NCBI GenBank assembly: GCA_946476985.1
Contig: CAMKWS010000001.1
Coordinates: 186,001-250,000 of the forward strand
Origin: an uncultured Acetobacteraceae bacterium
GTDB taxonomy: Bacteria > Pseudomonadota > Alphaproteobacteria > Acetobacterales > Acetobacteraceae
Length of the DNA stretch: 64,000 bases
Direction of reading: 5' to 3'
Of this stretch, positions 34,391-42,359 are shown piece by piece (positions within the stretch are counted from its first letter, which is position 1; every line of letters begins with the position of its first letter). Below the pieces are notes generated by a model. That model was given only the letters and a program-made list of their open reading frames with translations, was not told the DNA's origin and made no database searches. The translations under genes and the position numbers were made by a program.

Positions 34391-35257
34391 ATGACCTTTT
34401 TCCAGGCTATCATACTCGCTATTGTACAAGGCATTACTGAGCCTTTCCCCGTCAGCAGCCTCGGTCATGCAGTGCTTATCCCTAGCATTTTGCACTGGTC
34501 CCTAGATGAACATAGCCCGATATTTCTACCATTTCTTACCATGCTACATGTTGGCACTTTACTCGCCCTTGCTCATATTTTCTGGAAGGACTGGCAAGGC
34601 ATCCTCTATGGGCTCTTCCGCCCCTCGCCTCAACACACACGCCCCGAAGCCATTCGCATTTGCGCTCTTTTAGTCACGGCAACGATCCCCGCTATATTAT
34701 TAGGTGGACTCTTTGAGCATGCTTTAAGGCACGTATTTGCGAACCCTCTTATGGTAGCGGGCTTTCTGACCCTTAACGGCCTTCTACTTATCATTACCGA
34801 AATGATGATCCGCCGTTCCACTGCCCATTCAGCTCACACGCAAACTGCCTCTAAAACATTAAACAGCATGTCTTATAAGGATGCGCTTATCATTGGTATA
34901 TGGCAGTGCCTTGCGCTTTTACCTGGACTATCCCGCTCTGGCGCAACGATAAATGGCGGCCTTACACGCAAACTCAGCCATCTATCTGCAGTACGCTTTT
35001 CTCTTTTACTGGCGCAACCCATTATCCTAGCAGCAACCGCTAAAGAAGCATGGCAATTACGCCACACCGTCCTTTCCACCACTATAATTGAGCAAGCACT
35101 TATCGGCGCTATTGTTGCGGGACTCACCGCCCTCTTATGCTCTCGTTATTTGTTACGTTTCTTTGAAAACGATAACCAACACACATTAAAAGCTTTTGGC
35201 CTTTATTGCCTCGTAGCAGGCGGGGGGAGCTTCATCCTGATATTCTTTAATCTTTGA
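34391..35257 (+). CDS. uppP: Undecaprenyl-diphosphate phosphatase
   Basis: UppP (BacA) removes one phosphate from undecaprenyl diphosphate on the periplasmic side, recycling the carrier lipid for peptidoglycan and surface polysaccharides. The 288-residue form from ATG 34391 has the first active motif as QGITE with Glu17 followed by PFPVSSLGH (His26), and the second, PGLSRSGATI, near 178-187. The variant SLGH replaces the commoner SSGH and occurs in a subfamily. Eight or so membrane helices are evident. A TTG at 34358 could extend it by 11 residues but is less likely. It diverges from the MlaD-like gene and lies near the DedA-like gene. Confidence 0.93.
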   Translation: MTFFQAIILAIVQGITEPFPVSSLGHAVLIPSILHWSLDEHSPIFLPFLTMLHVGTLLALAHIFWKDWQGILYGLFRPSPQHTRPEAIRICALLVTATIPAILLGGLFEHALRHVFANPLMVAGFLTLNGLLLIITEMMIRRSTAHSAHTQTASKTLNSMSYKDALIIGIWQCLALLPGLSRSGATINGGLTRKLSHLSAVRFSLLLAQPIILAATAKEAWQLRHTVLSTTIIEQALIGAIVAGLTALLCSRYLLRFFENDNQHTLKAFGLYCLVAGGGSFILIFFNL

Positions 35258-35400
35258 CCACAAATAATAAATCAATTTGAAAGCTAAAATATGATCAAAA
35301 ATCTGCTTGTGTAATTTACAACCCCTCACCGCCGCGCCATGAATATGTAATCATTACGCTGCCATATTGTTCTTGTTCCCCCTACCGACTGTGCATCCCC

Positions 35401-36903
35401 ATGAATAAAGCCCGCCGTAAAACGTTAAGCCAAATCCAAACAACACACCAACAGCATGAACTAAAACGTAGCTTAACAGCCGTCCAACTACTCCTTATGG
35501 GAGTTGGTACAGCTATCGGAGCAGGGGTTTACGTTATTACTGGTACAGCGGCGGCAGAATTTGCAGGCCCCTCCGTTTTACTCTCATTTCTTATTGCCGC
35601 AGCTGCCTGTCTTTTTACGGCATTATGCTATGGCGAACTTGCCTCTAGCTTTCCCGTAGCAGGCTCAGCTTATTCTTATGCATATCTCTCTATGGGAGAA
35701 AAAATGGCGTGGCTGACAGCGTGGCTACTTCTCCTCGAATATACCATTGCGGGTACGGCTGTAGCCTCTGGCTTTTCTGGCTATCTTACATCATTACTAG
35801 ATGAACTTGGGCTCCATATACCTGCTTATATTTCACACGCCACCTTGCAGGTTGTTCCTCATTCTACCAATGATCTTTTGGCGTTTCACCCTAGCCTTAA
35901 CATCGTAGGTTTCGCGGTGATGATCTTCGTGAGCCTCATTCTCCTGAGGGGTATTGAAGCATCTGCACGCTTTAACACTGCTATTGTAAGCATCAAAATT
36001 GCCGTTCTACTTCTCTTTGTTGCTATCGGAGTATGGTACATTCACCCCAGCAACTGGCAGCCTTTTATCCCACCTGCACAAGGTAACTTCCATTTTGGCA
36101 TCTCTGGGATTTTCCGTGCAGCATCTATCATCTTCTTCGCTTATGGCGGGTTTGAAACAGTTTCAACCGCCTCGGCTGAAGCGCGTAATCCTACACGGGA
36201 TGTCCCCATTGGGATTATCGGCAGCCTCCTAATTTGTACGTTAATTTATATTGTTGTCGCTGCTATTCTTTTAGGAGTAGCCCCCTATCAGACACTTGAT
36301 GTCACCGACCCGCTTGCTGTTGCAACAGAACTAATGCACCAGCCTTGGCTCGCTTTCTTAATTAATGCTGGAGCAACCATCGGGCTATTCTCCGTCCTGA
36401 CTGGCCTCCTCTACGCCATTTCACGCATGCTCCATACGATCAGCCTTGATGGCCTTCTTCCTAAAATATTCAGCACCCTTCACGCACGCCACAAAAGCCC
36501 TTGGGTCGCCACATTATGTATGGGAATTATCATGGGATGTATGTCCGCAACACTACCCATCGCCTTATTGGGGGATCTTCTCTGCATAGGCACAACATTA
36601 GCTTTTGCCATTGTTTGCTTTACCGTCATTTGGCAGCGCAACTGCGCTCCACATGATGAGCGTCCCTTTCGTGTTCCTTTAGGAGGCATTCGCATACGTG
36701 GTATTTGGATCGGAACCACACCCTTCCTCGGCATTTTCTTTTGCCTCTGCATGCTTATCCCCCTCACACTTAATATGATTCACACCACATTAAAGGGAAA
36801 CTTGATTCCTCTGATCTTTTTCATCATTTATGGCAGTCTTGGTATTGGCATATATCGCTTATATGGCCGCAAACATTCCAGGATGAATCCAAACTCCCAA
36901 TAA
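35401..36903 (+). CDS. APC-family amino acid permease (CAT-like), copy 1
   Basis: This is a 500-residue, 12-helix amino acid transporter of the amino acid-polyamine-organocation superfamily, CAT-like branch. The first helix has LLLMGVGTAIGAGVYVITG at about residues 31-49, the substrate-binding G-x-G-A-G motif. FRAASIIFFAYGGFETVSTASAEARNP near 238-264 covers helix 6 and its loop, and RPFRVPLGGI near 421-430 is typical of the branch. Substrate is not readable; cationic or broad amino acids are family options. No ribosome site is clear before ATG 35401. The next gene is a close paralogue in the same orientation, 89 bases downstream. Composition matches the neighbours. Confidence 0.88.
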   Translation: MNKARRKTLSQIQTTHQQHELKRSLTAVQLLLMGVGTAIGAGVYVITGTAAAEFAGPSVLLSFLIAAAACLFTALCYGELASSFPVAGSAYSYAYLSMGEKMAWLTAWLLLLEYTIAGTAVASGFSGYLTSLLDELGLHIPAYISHATLQVVPHSTNDLLAFHPSLNIVGFAVMIFVSLILLRGIEASARFNTAIVSIKIAVLLLFVAIGVWYIHPSNWQPFIPPAQGNFHFGISGIFRAASIIFFAYGGFETVSTASAEARNPTRDVPIGIIGSLLICTLIYIVVAAILLGVAPYQTLDVTDPLAVATELMHQPWLAFLINAGATIGLFSVLTGLLYAISRMLHTISLDGLLPKIFSTLHARHKSPWVATLCMGIIMGCMSATLPIALLGDLLCIGTTLAFAIVCFTVIWQRNCAPHDERPFRVPLGGIRIRGIWIGTTPFLGIFFCLCMLIPLTLNMIHTTLKGNLIPLIFFIIYGSLGIGIYRLYGRKHSRMNPNSQ

Positions 36904-36928
36904 AAGGGACATAACTAAAACATCTCGC

Positions 36929-36944
36929 AGGGGCGTATGCCCCT
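36929..36944 (+). repeat. Short hairpin between tandem permease genes
   Basis: AGGGGC and GCCCCT enclose a 4-base loop, 25 bases after the first permease stop and 48 bases before the second start. There is no T run, so it may be an mRNA stabiliser or attenuating hairpin rather than a terminator. Confidence 0.4.
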
Positions 36945-36992
36945 CTTCTGCGCATTTGGCGCCTATTCCCCTGGTATCATTCCTCTCCCATT

Positions 36993-38537
36993 ATGTGTAC
37001 ATCTCCCTCCTCCTTATCTCCAAAGCGTAATCCACGCCGCAAAACGATGGCCCAGATTACAGCAGAGAATGAATCTTTCACGCTAAAACGCAGTCTAACA
37101 GCGACTCAGCTTCTTCTCATGGGGGTAGGAACTACTGTTGGGGCTGGGGTGTATGTTATGACAGGCACAGCCGCAGCCGAATATGCAGGGCCTGCTGTCC
37201 TCCTGTCATTTCTCATTGCAGCAGCCGCGTGCCTTTTTACCGCCTTTTGTTATGGAGAACTCGCCTCAGCCTTTCCCGTATCAGGCTCATCTTATTCTTA
37301 CGCCTATATTTCCATGGGCGAGCGAACAGCATGGAATATTAGCTGGCTAATGCTGCTGGAATACGGAATATCTTGTACGGCCGTTGCTGCAGGGCTTTCA
37401 GGATATTTGAACTCCCTTTTAGGGATATTCCATATCCATCTCCCCACATGGCTAACACAAACCAGCTTACAGCCCGTTCCCGGGTCGGAAGGCACTGCTA
37501 TTACATTTGGGTGGCGCCTTGATATTATCGGCTTTATCGCCGTTTTACTCATTACCGCTCTACTCGCCCGAGGAGTTGAAGAATCTGCTCGCTTTAATAC
37601 GCTTGTTGTGGCGCTCAAAATTGGCGTGCTATTTCTTTTTCTCATTATTGGGATACATTACATCACTCCCCAAAACTGGGAGCCGTTTATTCCCCCTGCC
37701 CAAGAGCATCTGCACTTTGGCATTGCCGGCATCTTTCGCGCTGCGTCCATTATCTTTTTTGCTTATGGTGGTTTCGAAGCCGTCTCAACTGCTTCAGCGG
37801 AAGCACGCAACCCAACACGAGATATCCCCATTGGTATCATCGGTAGCCTGCTCATCTGCACATTAATCTACATCGCCGTTGCCGCAATTCTCTTAGGAAT
37901 TGTGCCATATACACAGCTAGATGTTGCCGATCCATTAGCAATTGCAACTCAGGTTATGGGAAAACCTTGGCTCGCAATTTTTATCAATACCGGGGCTACT
38001 GTGGGATTATGCTCTGTGCTGCTCGGCTTAATGTATGGGCAATCCCGTATTTTACTCACAATCGGCCGTGATGGTCTGATCCCTCCAATTTTTAGCCAGG
38101 TTCACCCACGTTTTCGCACCCCTTTCAAAGGAACATTTATCATGGGAGCGCTCATCGCTCTTATGACCGCTATGCTTCCTATCAATATTATCAGTGATCT
38201 CGTCTCACTGGGCACGGCTTTAGCCTTCGCGATTGTATGTTTTACTGTAATTTGGCAACGCAATTACGCTGCCGATATTCCACGCCCATTTCGCGTTCCC
38301 TTAGGGGGATTTCACATTCATGGATTTTGGATAGGCATAACCCCTCTATTAGGCATTCTCTTCTGCCTCCTTATGGGGCTGCCACTCCTTTTTAATATGT
38401 TGCATGCGCTATGGGGCGGCAATCCTATCCCCTTCCTTATCCTTACGGGATATTTGCTTACCGGCGTCCTAACCTACCGACTTTATGGTCGTAAACATTC
38501 CCTCATGGCATCCACAGACACACAAACACACTCATAA
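36993..38537 (+). CDS. APC-family amino acid permease (CAT-like), copy 2
   Basis: This 514-residue transporter is a tandem paralogue of the preceding gene. The two align without large gaps and are nearly identical over the central segment (helix 6 block FRAASIIFFAYGGFE, then SAEARNPTRD, then IGIIGSLLICTLIYI). The first-helix motif is LLLMGVGTTVGAGVYVMTG. They differ most in the loop after helix 4, where substrate or partner choice could differ. ATG 36993 gives an N-terminus (RNPRRKTMAQ) that aligns with ARRKTLSQ of copy 1. An ATG at 37047 would lose that part. A strong terminator follows at 38541. Confidence 0.88.
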   Translation: MCTSPSSLSPKRNPRRKTMAQITAENESFTLKRSLTATQLLLMGVGTTVGAGVYVMTGTAAAEYAGPAVLLSFLIAAAACLFTAFCYGELASAFPVSGSSYSYAYISMGERTAWNISWLMLLEYGISCTAVAAGLSGYLNSLLGIFHIHLPTWLTQTSLQPVPGSEGTAITFGWRLDIIGFIAVLLITALLARGVEESARFNTLVVALKIGVLFLFLIIGIHYITPQNWEPFIPPAQEHLHFGIAGIFRAASIIFFAYGGFEAVSTASAEARNPTRDIPIGIIGSLLICTLIYIAVAAILLGIVPYTQLDVADPLAIATQVMGKPWLAIFINTGATVGLCSVLLGLMYGQSRILLTIGRDGLIPPIFSQVHPRFRTPFKGTFIMGALIALMTAMLPINIISDLVSLGTALAFAIVCFTVIWQRNYAADIPRPFRVPLGGFHIHGFWIGITPLLGILFCLLMGLPLLFNMLHALWGGNPIPFLILTGYLLTGVLTYRLYGRKHSLMASTDTQTHS

Positions 38538-38540
38538 ATA

Positions 38541-38591
38541 AAAAGGGCTGAGAAATATGTGCAGATAACGCCACATACTCTCAGCCCTTTT
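38541..38591. terminator. Bidirectional terminator between permease 2 and the MscS gene
   Basis: Outer stem AAAAGGGCTGAGA / CTCAGCCCTTTT (the last arm begins TCTCAGCC) with an inner stem TATGTG/CACATA forms a long hairpin. It has a T run on the plus side and, through its A run, on the minus side as well. It lies 3 bases after the permease stop and 21 bases past the minus-strand channel stop at 38613. Confidence 0.88.
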
Positions 38592-38612
38592 ATGTAACTT
38601 ATTTCTCGTTGC

Positions 38613-39806
38613 TTATGAGGTACTCCCCGGCCCCATATAACTTCCTGCTGGAGGACGATGTATCGGTGGAGACAACAACGTATCAGGATCGGACATATTT
38701 AGTGGAATACCCGTATCAGGTGCCACAAATGCCATTCTCCGCCGCGGCAGCGCCTCTGGAAAATGCTGACGGATATGAGCTATTGCCTTTTCGCGAATAT
38801 CACACCGTAAATCCCAGCTTTGCATTGCATTGCGTGCACTTGCAATCACACGGACAGACATCGCCTCAGCATTACAATCTGCAACCTGTGCATCAAAGAC
38901 CTTACCATCCCATAAAGGGCAGCTACGGACGATCTCGCGTAACACTTCCCTAATTTCATCCATTGGGGCTTCGTAATCGAGCCACAAAAACACAACACCG
39001 GTAATCGCTGCGGAATTATGCGTCCAATTTTCAAAACGATTTTCTAAGAAATAAGACAACGGGACGATATGCCGCCGCCAGTCCCACACACGCAACACAA
39101 CATATGTTGCCGTAATCTCCTCTACCCAGCACCAATCACCGTTAATAACAACGAGATCTTCCATTCGAATAGGCTGTGTAATTGCAATTTGTACACCAGC
39201 GATAAGGTTTGTCAGCAAGCCACGAGCAGACAAACCCACAACCAATGATGCCGCACCTGCAGACGCAAACAAAGAAACGCCATATTGCTTAACTGAAGGA
39301 AAAAGCATCAGCGCCGTGGCAACAGTGACAATACCAATTAATATTTCACCCAAGCGACGCAGCACTTTTATCTGCGTTTGGTGAGCACGCGCCATGATAT
39401 CATCAGTATATTCTAGCCGCGCCAGTCGGTTGAGATACGCCGCAGTAGTCAGCCTGAAAATAATGATGATCGCAAATCCAACGATCAAAATAAGCAGAAA
39501 GAACAAAAATAAACGAACATTTTGTTCAGCTGCATAAGAAAAACCCGTAGCGGCAGGAAGAGCCGTTAAAAGAGCAAGCAATGTTATCATAATCTGCATA
39601 GGGCGTGATAACGCACCTACTGTATTACGAATCATCGCAGCACTTCGTGTGCCTGGGATTCGCAGCACCAAAGCACTGGCCCAGTGCCCAACATAAAAAG
39701 CAGCTAACCCAACGCAACCCAACATAATGACAGACACCACATACGGCGGGAGCCATGAGAAGGCACTGCTAAACGCAAACAAAATGTTCGTAAAATGTTG
39801 AGACAA
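38613..39806 (-). CDS. MscS-family mechanosensitive ion channel
   Basis: This 397-residue inner-membrane protein has four or five membrane helices. The third, pore-lining helix shows FASAGAASLVVGLSARGLLTNLIAGVQIAI near residues 180-209, the glycine/alanine-packed MscS pore. The beta domain follows with QPIRMEDLVVINGDWCWVEEITATYVVLRVWDWRRHIVPLSYFLE near 211-255. MscS channels release solutes on osmotic downshock. The C-terminal 40 residues are Pro/Ser-rich and probably disordered. It is transcribed on its own and shares a terminator with the convergent permease. A frame antisense to it at 38609-38953 is not considered a gene. Confidence 0.9.
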   Translation of the reverse strand: MSQHFTNILFAFSSAFSWLPPYVVSVIMLGCVGLAAFYVGHWASALVLRIPGTRSAAMIRNTVGALSRPMQIMITLLALLTALPAATGFSYAAEQNVRLFLFFLLILIVGFAIIIIFRLTTAAYLNRLARLEYTDDIMARAHQTQIKVLRRLGEILIGIVTVATALMLFPSVKQYGVSLFASAGAASLVVGLSARGLLTNLIAGVQIAITQPIRMEDLVVINGDWCWVEEITATYVVLRVWDWRRHIVPLSYFLENRFENWTHNSAAITGVVFLWLDYEAPMDEIREVLREIVRSCPLWDGKVFDAQVADCNAEAMSVRVIASARNAMQSWDLRCDIREKAIAHIRQHFPEALPRRRMAFVAPDTGIPLNMSDPDTLLSPPIHRPPAGSYMGPGSTS

Positions 39807-39926
39807 AAGAAGGCCTCTTCCTGCTTAATCGTGAATATTCCTCTTAGGGTATGTAAAAGTGACAGGCTGAGCACCGAAAGTGAATAGGAAAATGTACAAA
39901 AACATAAAGATATTCACTAATAGCTG

Positions 39927-39955
39927 TTGACACCTCCCTCATACTGACATAGAAA
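39927..39955 (+). promoter_or_regulatory. Sigma70-type promoter of tRNA-Met
   Basis: A perfect TTGACA at 39927-39932 is followed, after a 17-base spacer, by TAGAAA at 39950-39955 (four of six matches to TATAAT). The tRNA begins 39 bases later at 39995, which fits a short leader. The remaining bases 39807-39926 are the upstream region of the minus-strand channel gene and show nothing else clear. Confidence 0.6.
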
Positions 39956-39994
39956 CCACACCCAACGAGAGGCTCTGGCCTTCGATGGAAATAT

Positions 39995-40069
39995 GGCGGC
40001 GTAGCTCAGTGGTAGAGCAGGGGAATCATAATCCCTTGGTCGGCGGTTCAAATCCGTCCGCCGCTACCA
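39995..40069 (+). tRNA. tRNA-Met (anticodon CAT), elongator type
   Basis: The sequence folds as a full cloverleaf. The acceptor stem is GGCGGCG with CGCCGCT (a G-U first pair), then discriminator A and an encoded CCA. The anticodon stem is GGGGA/TCCCT around loop ATCATAA, anticodon CAT, and the T-arm contains GGTTCAAATCC. The first base pair and the anticodon stem lack the initiator features (C1-A72 mismatch, three G-C pairs at the loop). It resembles alphaproteobacterial elongator tRNA-Met; tRNA-Ile with lysidine-modified CAT cannot be fully excluded. Confidence 0.9.
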
Positions 40070-40225
40070 TCCATCTTTTTTTATCTCCCCTAAAATATAA
40101 TATGCACGAGCATAAGCTTAACCGGCTTGCATCTTCTCTATACTAGACAAGAGCCGCTCGTATTATGCTTACAAAAAAAGCCAGAAGAGTACTCCTCCTC
40201 CAGCTTCTTTCGATCAAACCAGCAA

Positions 40226-40277
40226 AATATATGGCCGCTTAACGTTAGATAAACTGCTTAAGCAGGCCACATATATT
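40226..40277 (-). terminator. Probable terminator of the DUF4167 gene
   Basis: Arms AATATATGGCC and GGCCACATATATT (a two-base bulge) surround an inner stem GCTTAA/TTAAGC. On the minus strand the hairpin ends in ATATATTTTG, 6 bases after the stop at 40283. A second, weaker hairpin with a run of seven T on the minus strand (near 40170-40205) lies further on. The rest of 40070-40225 shows nothing else. Confidence 0.5.
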
Positions 40278-40282
40278 GAAAT

Positions 40283-40744
40283 TTAATCCTCAATCTCATC
40301 TATATCGTGAGATGGCGCAGCTTTACGCCGTTCACGCTCCGGCTCATGCCTATCATCCTCAGGTGAAGCATCCCCCTCACCTTGCTGCTCGCGCCGCTCA
40401 CGTGCTTCACGCCGCTCTTGACGTGCCTGCTCATAATTACGCTGGCGTTCAGCACGCTCCTGTTGTGCAGCCTGTGCAGCCTGATTCATGGCATTCAACA
40501 CACGGAAATAATGCTCAGCATGTTGAAAATAGGCTTCAGCCTGAACACGGTCGCCTGTGCCTGTAGCATCACGCCCCAGCTGGAGATATTTCTCAAATAG
40601 CTGCTGTGCTGTCCCACGAATACGCAGGTCAGGCCCATTACTCTCAAAAACATGGTTACGATTCAGAGGAATCTGACCATTATTGCCGCGAGATGCTCCC
40701 CCACCGCCGCCTGAACGATGATGACGGTTCCTCATACGCTTCAT
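40283..40744 (-). CDS. DUF4167 domain protein
   Basis: This 153-residue protein opens with a basic, glycine-rich stretch (KRMRNRHHRSGGGGGASRG). A compact helical part follows at about residues 30-100, with SNGPDLRIRGTAQQLFEKYLQLGRDA and AYFQHAEHYFRVLNAMN, which is the DUF4167 signature. The final 50 residues are a highly charged Arg/Glu helix and acidic tail. The domain is specific to alphaproteobacteria and its role is not established. A nucleic-acid-binding role would fit the basic start, but that is inference. It lies 206 bases after prmC on the same strand, the usual synteny. The gap 40745-40950 contains a weak TTTCTTC/GAAGAAA dyad and nothing else clear. Confidence 0.87.
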   Translation of the reverse strand: MKRMRNRHHRSGGGGGASRGNNGQIPLNRNHVFESNGPDLRIRGTAQQLFEKYLQLGRDATGTGDRVQAEAYFQHAEHYFRVLNAMNQAAQAAQQERAERQRNYEQARQERREARERREQQGEGDASPEDDRHEPERERRKAAPSHDIDEIED

Positions 40745-40950
40745 ATTTTTAAACCCGCAATCTTATTCTATGGCGCTTATCAGCCACCAAACCTGATGTT
40801 TCTTCCCAATCATTATTTGAAGAAACTTCTTTTCTCCTAGGGGGCGGCTAACGCCACGCTTTCAGCCACTAAATACGAGACTACCGTATTCTCTGACCCT
40901 AGTCTTTCGAAGGCATACTACCAAGAGTATCCGCATAAGCCAACTGCTTT

Positions 40951-41790
40951 CTAAGCCTGCCTCAAAAGTAATGCACGAGGAATACCTCCAAGATCTTTTC
41001 GGCACTCTACCTTATGCAGGCCTACCTCCTCAGCAATAGCCGTCACACTATCTTCTTGGCCTATGCCAAGCTCAAGCACAGCGCAACCATTCTTCTTCAA
41101 AAGCCTTGGCAACGCCCTGCAGATGAGACGATAAGCACTCATCCCATCGTCTCCTCCATCTAACGCACGGTGCGGCTCATATTGTAATACTTCTGGCATA
41201 AGGGCTTTCATATCCTCATGCTCGATATATGGAGGATTTGACAGAACAACATCAAAACACCCCTGCAAAGCCTCGGCCCAATTCCCTGCAAAAAAAGACG
41301 CTCGCTCAGACAAACCATTTCGGCGTGCATTTCTAGCGGCTAAAGCAGCAGCCTCCCATGCGAGATCTACACCTATTCCTTTTGCATGAGGATATTCAGA
41401 AAGTGCCGCAAGAAGTAAACAACCCGTCCCTGTCCCTAAATCCAGAAACGTCCCTTCGGCTGAACGCTCTTGCTTATGATCCAACAGGACTTCAATTAAG
41501 GTTTCACTATCCCCACGTGGAATCAATGTATCAGGTGATACGTGAAGATCTAATGTCCAGAACCCCTGCTCCCCTGTAATGAAAGCCATAGGCTCACGCT
41601 GGCACCGACGTCGTAAAGCCTCCCTAAACCGTTCGGCTCCCTCCTGTGGAATATCAACAAGCTGCATTAACGCCATGCGGTCGCATTGCAAGGCCCAACA
41701 CAATAATAACCGTGCTTCATATGAGGCATCTTCAATACCTGCTTGTAAAAGACTCTGCGTAGCTTGTTGTAAAAGTTCCACCTTACGCAT
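40951..41790 (-). CDS. prmC: Release factor glutamine methyltransferase
   Basis: PrmC methylates the glutamine of the GGQ motif in release factors RF1 and RF2 with SAM, raising termination efficiency. The 279-residue form from ATG 41790 has the helical N-terminal domain, FITGEQGFW near residues 74-82, FLDLGTGTGCLLLA near 114-127 for SAM, and the catalytic NPPYIE near 182-187. A GTG at 41832 could extend the frame by 14 residues but would collide with the divergent gene at 41835. In most bacteria it directly follows prfA; here a plus-strand gene (41835-42323) lies between the two. Confidence 0.94.
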   Translation of the reverse strand: MRKVELLQQATQSLLQAGIEDASYEARLLLCWALQCDRMALMQLVDIPQEGAERFREALRRRCQREPMAFITGEQGFWTLDLHVSPDTLIPRGDSETLIEVLLDHKQERSAEGTFLDLGTGTGCLLLAALSEYPHAKGIGVDLAWEAAALAARNARRNGLSERASFFAGNWAEALQGCFDVVLSNPPYIEHEDMKALMPEVLQYEPHRALDGGDDGMSAYRLICRALPRLLKKNGCAVLELGIGQEDSVTAIAEEVGLHKVECRKDLGGIPRALLLRQA

Positions 41791-41834
41791 TATTTTCAAA
41801 ATCCACCGGTCTCTTAATATGTCTTGAGCCACCC

Positions 41835-42323
41835 ATGAAATCTCTCATCCTTACAATACTCCCCACAGCAACACGCCTTATAGCCTGCCTCTTCATCTCT
41901 ACCTCGTGGGGATACAGTGCCACTAGAGACAGCACCTCACCTGAGGGAGAAAGTCTAACCATCATAGATGAACGTGCACCGGATGAAATCTCAGAGGTGT
42001 CTCGCCTCTATCTAAATGGCCAGTTAGCAGCAACATTCAAACTCAACCTGAACCATAATACGGAACAGGCCACTATTCCCCTGCCCCTAGGGCGCATGTC
42101 CATTCCCTACACTTTATGCGGAACAATCACCATTATGCAGAATGGCCATATCGAGACCCGCTCTGTCAGCGGCGAAGGCATACTCCACAACCCAAATGGA
42201 CATATTTATGAAGCCGTAAGCAGTGAAGAATTTAAAAAATTCTTCTTAATAAATGAGAATGATCCAGATGCTACGGAACAAAAAAACGGCCGCCCCGCTA
42301 TTTGCGCTACCGCTACATCTTAA
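41835..42323 (+). CDS. Secreted protein of unknown function between prfA and prmC
   Basis: I do not recognise this 162-residue protein. It has a signal peptide (KSLILTILPTATRLIACLF, cleavage near residue 28) and a beta-rich mature part with SRLYLNGQLAATFKLNLNH, PYTLCGTITIMQNGH and SGEGILHNPNGHIYEAV. Three cysteines are present (one in the signal region). Its ATG lies 44 bases from the prmC start (divergent), and its stop is 36 bases from the prfA stop (convergent). It runs against the hisS-prfA-prmC operon, so any prfA-prmC read-through transcript is antisense to it. Export is supported by sequence; function is not. Confidence 0.78.
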   Translation: MKSLILTILPTATRLIACLFISTSWGYSATRDSTSPEGESLTIIDERAPDEISEVSRLYLNGQLAATFKLNLNHNTEQATIPLPLGRMSIPYTLCGTITIMQNGHIETRSVSGEGILHNPNGHIYEAVSSEEFKKFFLINENDPDATEQKNGRPAICATATS

Positions 42324-42359
42324 CTCATTTTACAGCAACGACCTTCTTCCACTAAAGGC

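Noticed and set aside
38609..38953. Plus-strand frame of 114 codons antisense to the MscS-type channel gene
   Set aside because: It lies wholly inside a well-supported gene on the other strand, has no ribosome site and its product shows no recognisable pattern.
39995..40069. tRNA-Ile with a CAT anticodon (lysidine type) as an alternative for the tRNA
   Set aside because: The anticodon arm and acceptor pattern fit alphaproteobacterial elongator tRNA-Met better, but the distinction rests on memory of family patterns, so it is noted.
40745..40950. Possible small RNA between DUF4167 and prmC
   Set aside because: Only a weak TTTCTTC/GAAGAAA dyad is present, with no paired promoter and terminator, so no RNA gene is claimed.
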